NCBI RefSeq assembly: GCF_008642335.1
Contig: NZ_CP029191.1
Coordinates: forward strand, 3,038,001 to 3,102,000
Length of the DNA stretch: 64,000 nt
Direction: 5' to 3'
From: Streptomyces venezuelae
Lineage (GTDB): Bacteria; Actinomycetota; Actinomycetes; Streptomycetales; Streptomycetaceae
Part shown: positions 53,069 through 63,394 of the stretch, piece by piece
Numbering within the stretch: position 1 is the first letter of the stretch
How the letters are laid out: every line of letters starts with the position of its first letter
Made by a program: the position numbers and the translations under genes
The notes under the pieces: generated by a model
The model's database searches: none
Seen by the model: only the letters and a program-made list of their open reading frames with translations
Told to the model about the DNA's origin: nothing

Positions 53069-54235
53069 TCACAGCCCTTCAGCGGTACGGGAACCGGTCG
53101 GCACGGCGGCGGTACGGGACCCGGGCGGAACAGCACCGACAAGAGACCCCACCCCCACGTCGGGCGAGAACCGCACCGCCGCATCCGGCAGTACCGCCCC
53201 GCACCACACCCGCGCCCCGGTCCGCAGTTCGTTGTCGGCCCCCACCTGCGCCCCGTCCCCCACGACCGCACCGTGCAGAACGGTGCGGCGGCCGACGCGG
53301 GCGCCCGCGCCGACCAGGCTCAGCCGGACGTCGGCCCCGGCGCCGACCTCCGCGCCGTCGAGCACGACCGAGCCGTGCACGACCGCCCCCGCCCCGATCC
53401 GGGCACCCGCTCCCACGACGGTCCCCTCGGCGAGGACCGCGTCCGCGGCGACCTCCGCGCCGGGCAGGACCAGGGACTCGCCCTGCTCGCCCGGCAGCGC
53501 GGACGACTCGATGACCCCGCGTACGAGATCGGCCGACGCCTGGACGAGGGCTTCGGGGCGCCCGAGGTCCAGCCAGTACGCGTTCTCGACCTTTCCGTGC
53601 AGATACGCGCCCCGCGCGAGCAGCGCCGGGAACGTCTCCCGCTCCACCGAGACCGCACGCCCCCGCGGAATCTCGTCGATCACGGACCTGCGGAAGACGT
53701 ACGCCCCCGCGTTGATCTGGTCCGTGACGATCTCCTCGGGCGTCGTCGGCTTCTCCGTGAACGCGAGTACACGACCGTCGTCGTCCGTCGGCACGAGCCC
53801 GAACGCGCGGGGGTCGTCGACGCGGGCGAGATGGAGCGTGACGTCGGCGTCACGGCGCACGTGCGTGTCGACGAGGTCGCGGATGTCGAGCCCGCTGAGG
53901 ATGTCCCCGTTGAACACCAGGACAGGTTCAACGTCCCCGCACCGCAGCCGCGCCGCCGCGTTGCGGATGGCTCCCCCCGTACCCAGCGGCTCGTCCTCGA
54001 CGACGTACTCCAGCTCCAGGCCGTACGCCGATCCGTCGCCGAAGTGCGGTTCGAAGACCTCGGCGAGATAGCAGGTGGCCATCACGACGTGGTCGACGCC
54101 GGCGGCGGCGAGACGGGCGAGCTGGTGCGCGAGGAAGGGGACACCGGCCGCGGGGACCATCGGCTTCGGCGTGTGGACGGTCACCGGCCGCAGCCGGGTG
54201 CCTCGCCCGCCGACCAGCAGAATGGCTTCGGTCAT
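53069..54235 (-). CDS. NDP-sugar pyrophosphorylase with left-handed beta-helix (mannose-1-P guanylyltransferase-like)
   Basis: 388 residues from ATG 54235; the open frame to 54406 is rejected because the family starts at MTEAILLVGGRGTRLRPVTVHTPKPMVP, the nucleotidyl-transfer signature (GxGTRLxPxT...K). FNGDILSGLDI holds the metal-binding Asp; EKPTTPEEIVTDQINAGAYVF follows. The C-terminus (~250-370) has hexapeptide repeats (GAGARIGAGAVVHGSVVLDGAEV), as in GDP-mannose pyrophosphorylases. It makes an NDP-sugar, likely GDP-mannose, for the downstream polyprenyl-phosphate transferase. First gene of the four-gene operon; a 3-nt gap separates it from the next. Confidence 0.88.
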   Translation of the reverse strand: MTEAILLVGGRGTRLRPVTVHTPKPMVPAAGVPFLAHQLARLAAAGVDHVVMATCYLAEVFEPHFGDGSAYGLELEYVVEDEPLGTGGAIRNAAARLRCGDVEPVLVFNGDILSGLDIRDLVDTHVRRDADVTLHLARVDDPRAFGLVPTDDDGRVLAFTEKPTTPEEIVTDQINAGAYVFRRSVIDEIPRGRAVSVERETFPALLARGAYLHGKVENAYWLDLGRPEALVQASADLVRGVIESSALPGEQGESLVLPGAEVAADAVLAEGTVVGAGARIGAGAVVHGSVVLDGAEVGAGADVRLSLVGAGARVGRRTVLHGAVVGDGAQVGADNELRTGARVWCGAVLPDAAVRFSPDVGVGSLVGAVPPGSRTAAVPTGSRTAEGL

Positions 54236-54404
54236 CGCCTCGTCGGACCTTCCCTGTACATCGGATCTCGTACCGCCATCAGACAATCTCACCCACCTTA
54301 GACCAAATGTCTGAATTGACGGGATATGGCGAGTCATGGGGAATGTCATCACCCGTTCCGCGCCACGGAAGCAACCATTCCGCCCGCCCGGCACTCCGGG
54401 GCAC

Positions 54405-54449
54405 ACACGGGGGCGCCCCGAGCCGACAAGGCCCGGGGCGCCCCCGTGT
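54405..54449 (-). terminator. Strong hairpin terminator after the glutamate dehydrogenase gene
   Basis: Arms acacgggggcgccccg (54405-54420) and its exact reverse complement (54434-54449) form a perfect 16-bp stem with a 13-nt loop, 13 bp after the stop of the minus-strand dehydrogenase gene. It isolates it from the mannose-type operon on the same strand. Confidence 0.85.
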
Positions 54450-54462
54450 CACCTACCAGAGA

Positions 54463-57400
54463 TCAGGAGTGCGTGCGCAGCAACGTCCGCATCGTCCGCA
54501 TCGCCACCGACAGGTTCGCCAGGTCGAACGCGTCCGAGCTCTGGATCTCCTCCAGCGTCGACCGCGCCCGGCTCAGGATCGGCGCGTTCTTCTCCTCCCA
54601 CGCCTTGAACCGCTGCTCCGGTGTGGACTGGCCGTTGCCCGCCGCGAGGACGTCCGCGGTCAGCGCCGCGTGCGCCGCGTACAGGTCCTCGCGGATGGAG
54701 GCGCGCGCCATGGACTGCCAGCGGTCGGCCCGCGGCAGCTCGATGATGCGGTCCATGAGCTGCGTGATGCGGAGCCGGTCCGCGAGGTCGTAGTAGACCT
54801 CGGCGACCGCCATCGGCTCCTTGCCGGTCCGGTCGGCGACCGCGACGATGTCGAGCGCCGGGAAGGCGGAGGAGAACCCGGCGACGCGGCGCGCCAGCTC
54901 CTCCGGCACGCCCGCCTCGGTCAGCTCGTCGCGGATGCCCTCGTACCACTCCAGGTCGGAGCCGCGCAGCAGCTGCGGCAGCTCCTCCCAGACCTCCGTG
55001 ACGCCCTTGCTGAAGAAGCCGATGGTCTCGGCGAGTTGGAGCGGCTGCGGCCGGTTGTTGAGCAGCCAGCGTGAGCCGCGCTCGACGAGGCGGCGCGAGT
55101 GCAGCCGGATCCGGGTCTGGACGTCCGCGGCGACGACATTGTCGAGCGCCTCGACCGCGTCCCACACCTCGCCGAGGCCGAAGATCTCACGGGCGGCCAG
55201 CTGCGCCCGCACGATCTCCTCCAGCGAGGCGCCCGTCTCCTCCCGCAGGCGGTGCAGGAAGGTCGAACCGCCGCTGTTGACGGTGTCGTTGACGAGGACC
55301 GTGGTGACGATCTCGCGGCGCAGCGCGTGACCGTCGACCTGCTCGGGGAACCGCTCGTGCAGCGCCTTCGGGAAGTAGGCGTGCAGCAGGCGCTGCAGGT
55401 ACGGGTCGTCGGGCAGCGTCGTCTGGATCAGCTCGTCGGCGGCCGTGATCTTCGTGTAGGCGAGGAGCACGGCAAGCTCGGGCTGGGAGAGGCCGCGGCC
55501 GGAGTTGAGCAGCTCGCGGATCTGCCGGTCGTTGGGCAGGAACTCCAGGCCCCGGTCGAGGTGGCCCTGCTTGCCGAGCCAGCGCATGAAGCGCTGGTGG
55601 GCGTGGAGCAGGGACGGCGACTGGAAGACTGCGTTGGCCAGGGCGGTGTTCTGCGCGTAGTTGTTGCGCAGGACCAGGTGCCCGACCTCGTCGGTCATCT
55701 CGGCGAGGAGCTTGTTGCGCTGCTTGACGGTCATGTCGCCGTTGGCGACGACCGCGTTGAGCAGGATCTTGATGTTCACCTCGTGGTCGGAGGTGTCCAC
55801 GCCCGCGCTGTTGTCGATGGCGTCGGTGTTGATGCGGCCGCCGGAGCGCGCGAACTCGATGCGGCCCAGCTGGGTCAGACCGAGGTTGCCGCCCTCGCCG
55901 ACGACCTTGACGCGCAGGTCCTGGCCGTCCACGCGGATCGCGTCGTTGGCCTTGTCGCCGACGTCCGCGTTCGACTCCGCGGACGACTTCACGTACGTAC
56001 CGATGCCGCCGTTCCACAGCAGGTCGACCGGCGCCTGGAGGATGGCCCTCATCAGGTCGGCCGGGGTCATCTTGGCGACCTTGCCCTCGATGCCGAGGGC
56101 CTCGCGGATCTGGGCGTTGAGCTGGATCGCCTTGGCGCTGCGCGGGAAGATCCCGCCGCCCGCGGAGAGCAGCTCCTTGTCGTAGTCGGCCCAGGAGGAG
56201 CGGGGCAGCTCGAAGAGGCGGCGGCGCTCGGCGTACGAGGTCGCGGCGTCCGGCTTCGGGTCGATGAAGATGTGCCGGTGGTCGAAGGCCGCGACGAGGC
56301 GGATGTGCTCGGAGAGCAGCATTCCGTTGCCGAACACGTCGCCGGACATGTCGCCGACGCCGACGACGGTGAAGTCCTCGGACTGGGTGTCGCAGCCGAG
56401 CTCGCGGAAGTGCCGCTTCACGGACTCCCAGGCGCCGCGGGCGGTGATGCCCATGCCCTTGTGGTCGTACCCGGCGCTGCCGCCGGAGGCGAAGGCGTCG
56501 CCCAGCCAGAAGTTGTACGACTCGGCGACCTGGTTGGCGATGTCGGAGAACGTCGCCGTGCCCTTGTCGGCCGCGACGACGAGGTAGGTGTCGTCCTCGT
56601 CGTGCCGGACGACGTCCGCCGGGGGCACGACCTCGCCGGCCACCAGGTTGTCGGTGATGTCGAGCAGCGCGGAGATGAACGTCTTGTAGCAGGCGACGCC
56701 CTCCGCCAGCCACGCGTCGCGGTCCACGGACGGGTCGGGCAGCTGCTTGGCGACGAAGCCGCCCTTGGCGCCGACGGGCACGATGACGGTGTTCTTCACC
56801 ATCTGCGCCTTCACGAGACCCAGGATCTCGGTCCGGAAGTCTTCCTTCCGGTCGGACCAGCGCAGACCGCCGCGCGCGACCTTGCCGAAGCGCAGGTGGA
56901 CGCCCTCGACGCGGGGCGAGTACACCCAGATCTCGTACGCGGGACGGGGCGCGGGCAGGTCCGGGATGGCCTGCGGGTCGAACTTCATGGAGACGTAACT
57001 GTGCGGCTTGCCGCCCGCCGACTCCTGGAAGAAGTTGGTCCGCAGCGTCGCCTTGATGACGGTGAGGAAGGACCGCAGGATCCGGTCCTCGTCCAGGGAC
57101 GCGACCTGGTCAAGGGCGCCGTCCAGCTCCTCCAGGAGCCCGTCGGTCAGCTCGGTCCCGGCGCGCTGGCGGTCCGGCGACATGCGCGCCTCGAAGAGCG
57201 AGACGAGCAGCCGGGTGGTGTGGACGTTGTTGCGGAGGGTGTCCTCCATGTAGTCCTGGCTGAACGTGGAACCGGCCTGGCGCAGGTACTTCGCGTAGGC
57301 GCGCAGCACCATCGCCTGACGCCAGCTGAGTCCGGCGCGCAGCACCAGCGAGTTGAACCCGTCGACCTCGGCCTCACCGGTCCAGGCGGCGGCGAAGGCC

Positions 57401-59409
57401 TCCTGGAAGCGCTCGCGGCCGTCGTCGCCGAGGTAGTCGCCGTTGCCGTTCTGCGACTTGGGCAGCCGGAGCCCGAAGTCGTAGATCCACGCGTTCGTAC
57501 GGTCCGTGCAGCGCAGTTCGTACGGACGCTCGTCCGTGACCTCGACACCGAGTCGCTGCAGCACCGGCAGAACGGCGGAGAGGGAGACCTGGCCGCCCGC
57601 GCGGTAGATCTTGAAACGCCGCTCGCCGGGGGCGGCGCCCACCGGCTCGTACAGGGAGAGCGCGAAGTCCTTGTCGCCCTGGGAGAGCTGCTCCAGGTGC
57701 TGGAGGTCGGCGACGGCGGCGCGCGGCGTGTGGTCGGCCTTGTACCCCTCGGGGAAGGCACCCCCGTACTGGCGCAGGAGTTCGGCGGCGCGCTCCTCGC
57801 CGCACTCGGCGGTCAGCGCCTCCGCGAAGCCGTCGGCCCAGGAACGGGCGGCGTCGACGAGCCGCCCCTCGATGCGCTCGACATCGGCGTCGGAGAGATC
57901 AGGAACCTCCCCGCCCTTCGGCACCCGGACCACGAAGTGGATACGCGACAGGATCGACTCGGTGTTCCAGGCGGTGAAGTCGACGCTGGCGCCGTTCAGC
58001 TCCTCCTTGAGGATGTCGATGATCCGCAGGCGGACACCGGTGGTGTAGCGGTCGCGCGGCAGGTAGACCAGCGCCGAGTAGTAGCGCCCGTACTCGTCCT
58101 TGCGCAGGTACAGCCGCAGCCGCCGCCGCTCCTGCAGGTACAGGACGCTCGTCACGATGGAGCGCAGCTCGTCGGCGGGCGTCTGGAAGAGCTCGTCGCG
58201 CGGGTAGGTCTCCAGGATCTGGAGCAGGTCGCGCCCGTCGTGGCTGTTGGCCGAGAACCCGGCGCCCCTGAGCACCTCGGCGACCTTGCGGCGGATGACG
58301 GGGACGCGCCGCACGGACTCGGTGTACGCGGCGGACGAGAAGAGCCCGAGGAAGCGCCGCTCCCCCACGACGTTCCCGTCGGCGTCGAACTTCTTCACGC
58401 CGACGTAGTCGAGGTAGGACGGCCGGTGGACGGTGGCCCGGCTGTTGGCCTTGGTCAGCACGAGCAGCCGGTGCTCGCGGGCCTTCGCGCGCGCGTCGGC
58501 GGGCAGCCGGTTGAAGGACGGGCTCACCGGGTGGTGGTCGTCGCTGTCGTGCTGCGGGTCGGCGCGCAGGATGCCGAGGCCGGTGCCGGGGACGGCGGCG
58601 AGGGAGTCGTCCTCCGTGAGGTTGTACTCACGGAAGCCGAGGAACGTGAAGTGGTTGTCGGCGAGCCAGCGCAGCAGCTCGCGGGCCTCCTCGACCTCCT
58701 GGTCGGGCAGGTCGCCCGCGGTGGGCTCGGCGGGCAGGTCGTCGGCGATGCGCAGCGCGGCGTCGCGCATCTTCTCCCAGTCCTCGACGGTCTCCCGTAC
58801 GTCACTGAGGATCCGCAGCAGATCGGCGGTGATCTGCTTCAGGTCGGCGCGGTCGGTCTCGCGGTCCATCTCGACGTGGATCCACGACTCGACGAGCGCG
58901 TCGTGCGGCAGCTCGGCACCGCCCTCGCGGTGCAGCACCTCGAGCAGCTTTCCGGTCACGTCACGCCGCACCACCACCTGCGGGTGAATGACGACATGGA
59001 TCCCGCGGCCCTGCCGGGACAGCTCATTGGTGACGGAGTCGACGAGGAAGGGCATGTCGTCGGTGACCACCTCGACGACGGAGTGGCTGCAGGTCCAGCC
59101 GTTCTCCTCGACCGTCGGGGTGTGGACCCGCACGTTCGCCGTCCCCTGCGGGCGGTTCTCGGCGAGCCGGTAGTGGGAGAAGGCGGCTCCGAAGACGTCG
59201 ACCGGGTCGCGGTCGGCCAGGTCCTCGGGGGCGGTGTGCAGGTAGTAGCGCTGGAGGAACGCGAGAGCCGTGTCCTGGTCCGGCGTGGCCCCGCTCGTCG
59301 TCCCGGTCGGTGCACCGCTCGGTAGGCGCCCCCCGACCGGGCTGTTCTCAGCTACCCGGGCGGCCCGCGCGAGCAGCTCGGCCTTGGCTTCGTCCAGCTT
59401 GGTCTGCAT
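54463..59409 (-). CDS. NAD-specific glutamate dehydrogenase, large (180-kDa class)
   Basis: 1648 residues; ATG 59409 with agaggac upstream. Matches the long NAD-GDH class first described in Streptomyces clavuligerus (family knowledge): ~700-residue N-terminal regulatory region with ACT-like segments (VEVVTDDMPFLVDSVTNEL, HVVIHPQVVVRR), then the catalytic core from ~780 (VHLRFGKVARGGLRWSDRKEDFRTEILGLVKAQMVKN, VPVGAKGGFVAKQ) with a Rossmann NAD site and a long helical C-terminus. Oxidises glutamate to 2-oxoglutarate and ammonium with NAD, so it links nitrogen and carbon metabolism. Alone, with a terminator at its 3' end and divergent from the DJ-1 gene. Confidence 0.95.
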   Translation of the reverse strand: MQTKLDEAKAELLARAARVAENSPVGGRLPSGAPTGTTSGATPDQDTALAFLQRYYLHTAPEDLADRDPVDVFGAAFSHYRLAENRPQGTANVRVHTPTVEENGWTCSHSVVEVVTDDMPFLVDSVTNELSRQGRGIHVVIHPQVVVRRDVTGKLLEVLHREGGAELPHDALVESWIHVEMDRETDRADLKQITADLLRILSDVRETVEDWEKMRDAALRIADDLPAEPTAGDLPDQEVEEARELLRWLADNHFTFLGFREYNLTEDDSLAAVPGTGLGILRADPQHDSDDHHPVSPSFNRLPADARAKAREHRLLVLTKANSRATVHRPSYLDYVGVKKFDADGNVVGERRFLGLFSSAAYTESVRRVPVIRRKVAEVLRGAGFSANSHDGRDLLQILETYPRDELFQTPADELRSIVTSVLYLQERRRLRLYLRKDEYGRYYSALVYLPRDRYTTGVRLRIIDILKEELNGASVDFTAWNTESILSRIHFVVRVPKGGEVPDLSDADVERIEGRLVDAARSWADGFAEALTAECGEERAAELLRQYGGAFPEGYKADHTPRAAVADLQHLEQLSQGDKDFALSLYEPVGAAPGERRFKIYRAGGQVSLSAVLPVLQRLGVEVTDERPYELRCTDRTNAWIYDFGLRLPKSQNGNGDYLGDDGRERFQEAFAAAWTGEAEVDGFNSLVLRAGLSWRQAMVLRAYAKYLRQAGSTFSQDYMEDTLRNNVHTTRLLVSLFEARMSPDRQRAGTELTDGLLEELDGALDQVASLDEDRILRSFLTVIKATLRTNFFQESAGGKPHSYVSMKFDPQAIPDLPAPRPAYEIWVYSPRVEGVHLRFGKVARGGLRWSDRKEDFRTEILGLVKAQMVKNTVIVPVGAKGGFVAKQLPDPSVDRDAWLAEGVACYKTFISALLDITDNLVAGEVVPPADVVRHDEDDTYLVVAADKGTATFSDIANQVAESYNFWLGDAFASGGSAGYDHKGMGITARGAWESVKRHFRELGCDTQSEDFTVVGVGDMSGDVFGNGMLLSEHIRLVAAFDHRHIFIDPKPDAATSYAERRRLFELPRSSWADYDKELLSAGGGIFPRSAKAIQLNAQIREALGIEGKVAKMTPADLMRAILQAPVDLLWNGGIGTYVKSSAESNADVGDKANDAIRVDGQDLRVKVVGEGGNLGLTQLGRIEFARSGGRINTDAIDNSAGVDTSDHEVNIKILLNAVVANGDMTVKQRNKLLAEMTDEVGHLVLRNNYAQNTALANAVFQSPSLLHAHQRFMRWLGKQGHLDRGLEFLPNDRQIRELLNSGRGLSQPELAVLLAYTKITAADELIQTTLPDDPYLQRLLHAYFPKALHERFPEQVDGHALRREIVTTVLVNDTVNSGGSTFLHRLREETGASLEEIVRAQLAAREIFGLGEVWDAVEALDNVVAADVQTRIRLHSRRLVERGSRWLLNNRPQPLQLAETIGFFSKGVTEVWEELPQLLRGSDLEWYEGIRDELTEAGVPEELARRVAGFSSAFPALDIVAVADRTGKEPMAVAEVYYDLADRLRITQLMDRIIELPRADRWQSMARASIREDLYAAHAALTADVLAAGNGQSTPEQRFKAWEEKNAPILSRARSTLEEIQSSDAFDLANLSVAMRTMRTLLRTHS

Positions 59410-59893
59410 TGTCCTCTGACTCCTGTCGCGCGCCGTTGCGTGACGTAGAAGGAAGTGATGTGCCGTAACGCCGCGGCACGGGGTCTCCGGCCGGGTTCGA
59501 CGTTATGCCGCGGTGAGGCAAGAGCGGACAGCTTTCCGCCATTTTCAGCGGTTCCACTGACAGATGGCCTGTCCGGCCTGCTCGGCCTGTCCGGCCGCAC
59601 CGCGAAGAAGCGCCAGCGAGCGCCCGGGCACGGTTGTCCACCGTTCTCCCCGGGCGCAGGGCGGGGGCACCTATGCCCCCGCGGGATATCGCGCTGATCA
59701 CGGGTCAAGGCTATCGCCCCGGACCGGGGAACCGTCATGAGCCGTATGTGTACAAAAGCGGGACCGGAACTTTGACACTCTGCACAGTGCGCCGGCCACC
59801 CTCCCGCCCTCTTGGCAAGGAGGGACCGTGCGGGCACGTTGGCCCTGAGGGCCCGCGCAGGCGGCCCCCGCCCTCCGAGGGGAGCGCACCGCA
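59410..59893. other. 484-bp divergent intergenic region between GDH and DJ-1 genes
   Basis: No convincing gene. A 9-bp hairpin gcgggggca-ccta-tgcccccgc lies at 59661-59682. cctgtccggcctgctcggcctgtccgg-type repeats occur near 59569-59595. The stretch around 59690-59790 is more A/T-rich (tttgacac near 59771, tttgtacac-like on the minus strand near 59750) and is the best place for promoters. Short frames here have no support. Confidence 0.4.
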
Positions 59894-60460
59894 ATGACCG
59901 CCAAGATCCTGATAGTGACCGGCGACGCCGCCGAGTCCCTGGAAGTCCTCTACCCCTACCAACGGCTCCGCGAAGAGGGCTACGACGTCCACATCGCGGC
60001 CCCGACCCGCAAGAGCCTCCGCTTCGTGGTCCACGACTTCGAGCCGGGCTTCGACACGTACACGGAGAAGCCGGGGTACACCTGGCCTGCGGACCTCGCC
60101 TTCGCCGAGGTCGATCCCGGCCAGTACGCCGCCTTGGTGATCCCCGGCGGCCGGGCCCCCGAATACCTCCGCAACGACCCGGAGCTCCGCAAGATCCTCA
60201 AATCCTTCTTCGACGCGGACAAGCCGGTGGCCCAGATCTGCCACGGCCCGCTCCTCACGGCCGCGATCGGCGCCCTGACCGGCCGCAGGGTCACGGCGTA
60301 TCCGGCCCTGGAGATCGACATGCAGACCGCCGGTGCAACGTTCCAGGACGCTGAGGCGGTGGTGGACGGCACGCTGGTCTCGGCCCGCGCGTGGCCGGAC
60401 CACTCGGGCTGGATGAGGGAGTTCCTCACGGTGCTGAGGGCGAAGGCGCCGGTGACATGA
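59894..60460 (+). CDS. DJ-1/PfpI family protein
   Basis: 188 residues; ATG after gagggg. MTAKILIVTGDAAESLEVLYPYQRLREEGYDVHIAAP is the alpha/beta start of the class I glutamine amidotransferase-like fold; DYAALVIPGGRAPEYLRNDPELRKILKSFF precedes the nucleophile elbow with Cys116 in AQICHGPLL, and AVVDGTLVSARAWPD closes the PfpI pattern. Family members include protein/nucleotide deglycases, glyoxalases and proteases; the exact activity cannot be read from sequence. Apparently monocistronic. Confidence 0.9.
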   Translation: MTAKILIVTGDAAESLEVLYPYQRLREEGYDVHIAAPTRKSLRFVVHDFEPGFDTYTEKPGYTWPADLAFAEVDPGQYAALVIPGGRAPEYLRNDPELRKILKSFFDADKPVAQICHGPLLTAAIGALTGRRVTAYPALEIDMQTAGATFQDAEAVVDGTLVSARAWPDHSGWMREFLTVLRAKAPVT

Positions 60461-60981
60461 CGTGACCGGAGGGGACCGCGGCCCCACCGCCGCCCACATC
60501 CAGACGACGGCACTCCACTAGGTATACGGAGCGGGGCGCCGACGGCCGCCGCGGCAGACATCGGTATGCGGATCCTCGCGCATACCGATGCGGGGCGACG
60601 CCCGTACCGGGCAGGCTCTTGTCCCGCGCCGCCACTCGGGCCACCCGGCCCGACACCCGGCCACGCGGGCCCCTGCCCTTGTCGGCGAGGGCAGGCCCCG
60701 CACCCCGGCCCCGGACCCCGGCCGGGCGAGGGCGCGGTCGCTACGCCCCCGCACCCCGGCCGGGCGAGGGCGCGGTCGCTACGCCCCCGCACCCCGGCCG
60801 GACACGGCCGCGGTCGCCACGTCCCCACGCCCACCCACCCGCCCCCGCCCCTACCCCCACAGGACGTCGCGGGGCAAACGGGTGGGCGGGCGGGAGAAAA
60901 TCCGCCGCGAAGCGGCGGCAAGGCCCCCGCCCCACAACCCGAGGGCAAAACAACCCCCCACCCCCGCAAAAACCACACCAC
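60461..60981. other. 521-bp intergenic region, very GC-rich, with direct repeats
   Basis: No gene supported. A 38-bp direct repeat (gccgggcgagggcgcggtcg...) starts at 60721, 60759 and, partly degenerated, 60797. gcgaccgcggccgtgtccgg-like sequence and several GC-rich inverted elements surround it. The stretch 60930-60981 is rich in C and A and holds the 3' flank of the minus-strand LuxR gene. A repeat-mediated terminator is possible. Confidence 0.4.
60721..60825. repeat. 2.7 tandem copies of a 38-bp repeat
   Basis: Copies begin at 60721, 60759 and 60797 (exact 38-bp steps). The first two are identical; the third has several substitutions and is incomplete. No spacer units, so it is not a CRISPR array. 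Confidence 0.75.
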
Positions 60982-63294
60982 TCAAGGCGCCCCGCCAGCA
61001 ACCGCCCCGCCAGCAACCGCCTGGGCAACCTCAGTCCGAGACCCCACCCCCAACTTCGCCAGGATGTGCTCGACGTGCGCGTCCGCGGTCCGCTTCGAGA
61101 TGACGAGCCGCTCGGCGATCTCCCGGTTCGACAGCCCCTGCGCGACCAGCGCGGCGACTTCCCGCTCCCGCCGGGTCAGCACGGCGCGCCCCGCGCCCGC
61201 CCCCGGAGCAGCCGGCCCCGGCGCCCCCGCCCCAGGCACCTCCGCATCCTCCCGAACCGCCTCCAAGACCTCCCGCCCCGACAACCGCGCCCCCACCGCA
61301 TGCCACCGCTCGAACTGCTCCGCGCCCAACGCCTCCCGCACGGACTCCCGGGCGGCCTCCTGCTGCTCGAGAAGAGACGGCAGCATCCCGATCGGATCCC
61401 CACCCAGCCGCCGCGCGTTCTCCGCGTACCCGAACAACCACGCCGCCCGCACCCCCCGCCCCTCGTACGCCGCCGCCCACGCGAGCCCGTGACAGCACAT
61501 CGCGGCCACCAGGACCTCGTCGACCTCCCCGGCCGCCTCCATCCCGCGCCGCAGCGAGGCGACCCCCGCCTCCCGCTCCCCCGCGAGCCACCGCACGAGC
61601 CCCTGCGCCATCAGCGTGGACCCGTACACCTGCCGCTCGCCCGTACCTTCCAGTAATCGCAACCCCTCCCCACACAGCTCGAGAGCCCCACCCGTATCCC
61701 CGAGAACCGCCCGCAGCAACGCGGCCTCATAGCTCATCACCACCAGCCCGAGCCGGTTCCCGCACTCGTCCATCCGCCGCCGCACGTCGGCGAGCCGCTC
61801 CAGCCCGCCCCCGTCCCCGCACAGCGCCGCGAGCCCATGGACGTACCCCTCGGCCAGCTGCGCGACCATCTCGTCGCCCGCCCGCTCCGCCGACTCCCGC
61901 GCCAGCGCCATCCGCTCCACCGCCGTCGCGAGATCCGCGGTCCAGACCCCGAACGCACCGGTCGCCAGCAGCCCCCACGCCCGCGCCGAACAGTCCTCGG
62001 GAACCCGCTCCAGCCCCTTCTCGATCCAGTACCCGCCCTCCGAGAGCGTCCCGGAGGCCCGCCAGTACGGCCAGAGCCGCGCCGCGAGCCTCAGCCCCTC
62101 GCGCGCCCGCCCATCCGTCTCGTACGCGTACTCAAGAGCGGTCCGCAGCCCCGGCACCTCCGCACGGACAGCCCGATGCAGCTCGGGCTGCCCGGCCCCC
62201 AACAACCCGTCCTCGAAGCGCCGGCCCACATCCCGGTAGTACGCGAAGTGCCGCGCACGAAGCGCGGCACCCCCGTCGGCCTCCACGGCGTCGAGCCGTT
62301 CCGCCCCGTACTCGCGGAGCGTGTCGAGAAGCCGGTACCGGCTCCCGGACTCTCCGAGCCGCTGCACCACGGACTTGTCGACGAGCCCGATGAGCACCCC
62401 GAGAACCTCACTCACGGGCAAGGCTCCGCCCCCGCAGACCTGCTCGGCGGCCCCCAACTCGAAGGACCCCGCGAAAACGGACAGCCGCGCCCACAGCACC
62501 TGCTCCTCCGACGTGCACAGGTCGTGCGACCAGTCGATGGCGGTACGCAGGGTCTGGTGCCGCGACAGAGCGGTGCGCCGCCCCCCGCCCAGCACCTGGA
62601 ACCGGTCGTCCAGCCGCGCCACCAGCTCCTCCACGGAGACGGCCCGCAACCGCACGGCCGCGAGCTCCAGGGCGAGCGGAATGCGGTCGAGCCGGTGCAC
62701 CAGCGCGTCCAGCCGCTCCCGGTTCCCCTCGCTCACCCGGAACCCGGGGACCACGGAGGCGGCCCGCTGCGCGAACAGCTCCACCGCGTCGTCCGGCGCG
62801 AGCGGCGAGACGGGACAGCAGTGCTCACCGGGCACGTCGAGCGGCTGCCGGCTGGTGGCGAGCACACACACGTCGGCGGCTTCGCGCAGCAGGATGTCGG
62901 AGAGCATCGCGCACGCGTCGACGAGGTGCTCGCAGGTGTCGAGCACGATGAGCAGCCGCCGCCCCTGCAAGTGCGCGACCACGGCGTCGAGGGGCGCCAT
63001 CCCGGACTGCTCGGGCAGTTCGAGAACCGCCGCGAGAGTCGACGGAATGAGCTCCGGATCCCGCAACGCGGACAACTCCGCGAGCCACACCCCATCGGGA
63101 AACCGCTGCCCGAGCCCCGCGGCGGCCCGCAAGGCGGTACGGCTCTTGCCGACCCCGCCCGGCCCCACCAACGTCACCAGCCGCGCGTACCCGAACGCCG
63201 CCCGCACCTGCGCCAGTTCGTCCATCCGCCCGACGAACGAGGTGAGTTCGGCGGGGAGTTGTCCGCCCCGCCGCTGCCCGAAGCCGAAACCCAT
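60982..63294 (-). CDS. LuxR-type regulator with NB-ARC/AAA ATPase domain
   Basis: 770 residues; ATG 63294. N-terminal ATPase: [18 protein letters not shown] then Walker [15 protein letters not shown] (~43-54) and Walker [14 protein letters not shown] (~111-121), [27 protein letters not shown] GxP region. The helical middle (~350-660) is TPR-like. The C-terminus has an Ala/Pro-rich hinge then the LuxR helix-turn-helix (~705-765): [44 protein letters not shown]. Large ATP-dependent regulator of the STAND/AfsR-like kind. No target gene is adjacent in an informative way; the downstream region is the repeat-rich gap. Confidence 0.92.
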   Translation of the reverse strand: MGFGFGQRRGGQLPAELTSFVGRMDELAQVRAAFGYARLVTLVGPGGVGKSRTALRAAAGLGQRFPDGVWLAELSALRDPELIPSTLAAVLELPEQSGMAPLDAVVAHLQGRRLLIVLDTCEHLVDACAMLSDILLREAADVCVLATSRQPLDVPGEHCCPVSPLAPDDAVELFAQRAASVVPGFRVSEGNRERLDALVHRLDRIPLALELAAVRLRAVSVEELVARLDDRFQVLGGGRRTALSRHQTLRTAIDWSHDLCTSEEQVLWARLSVFAGSFELGAAEQVCGGGALPVSEVLGVLIGLVDKSVVQRLGESGSRYRLLDTLREYGAERLDAVEADGGAALRARHFAYYRDVGRRFEDGLLGAGQPELHRAVRAEVPGLRTALEYAYETDGRAREGLRLAARLWPYWRASGTLSEGGYWIEKGLERVPEDCSARAWGLLATGAFGVWTADLATAVERMALARESAERAGDEMVAQLAEGYVHGLAALCGDGGGLERLADVRRRMDECGNRLGLVVMSYEAALLRAVLGDTGGALELCGEGLRLLEGTGERQVYGSTLMAQGLVRWLAGEREAGVASLRRGMEAAGEVDEVLVAAMCCHGLAWAAAYEGRGVRAAWLFGYAENARRLGGDPIGMLPSLLEQQEAARESVREALGAEQFERWHAVGARLSGREVLEAVREDAEVPGAGAPGPAAPGAGAGRAVLTRREREVAALVAQGLSNREIAERLVISKRTADAHVEHILAKLGVGSRTEVAQAVAGGAVAGGAP

Positions 63295-63394
63295 CGCGAA
63301 ACCGCCCCCGTCACGTCGTCCCGCCAGGCCGAGGATCCCACCTCAGCGTACGCAGATCGGCGCGGAGCGTGAGCGAAAAACCCCGCAACCACCC

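Noticed and set aside
54236..54406. N-terminal extension of the NDP-sugar pyrophosphorylase
   Set aside because: Family proteins begin at MTEAILLVGG; the extension has no homology-like features and would overlap the terminator.
55099..59325. 1408-codon frame opposite the glutamate dehydrogenase gene
   Set aside because: Leu/Val/Asp-rich repetitive translation with no motif; antisense shadow of a conserved enzyme.
60721..60825. CRISPR array
   Set aside because: Repeats are directly adjacent with no spacers, and there are no cas genes.
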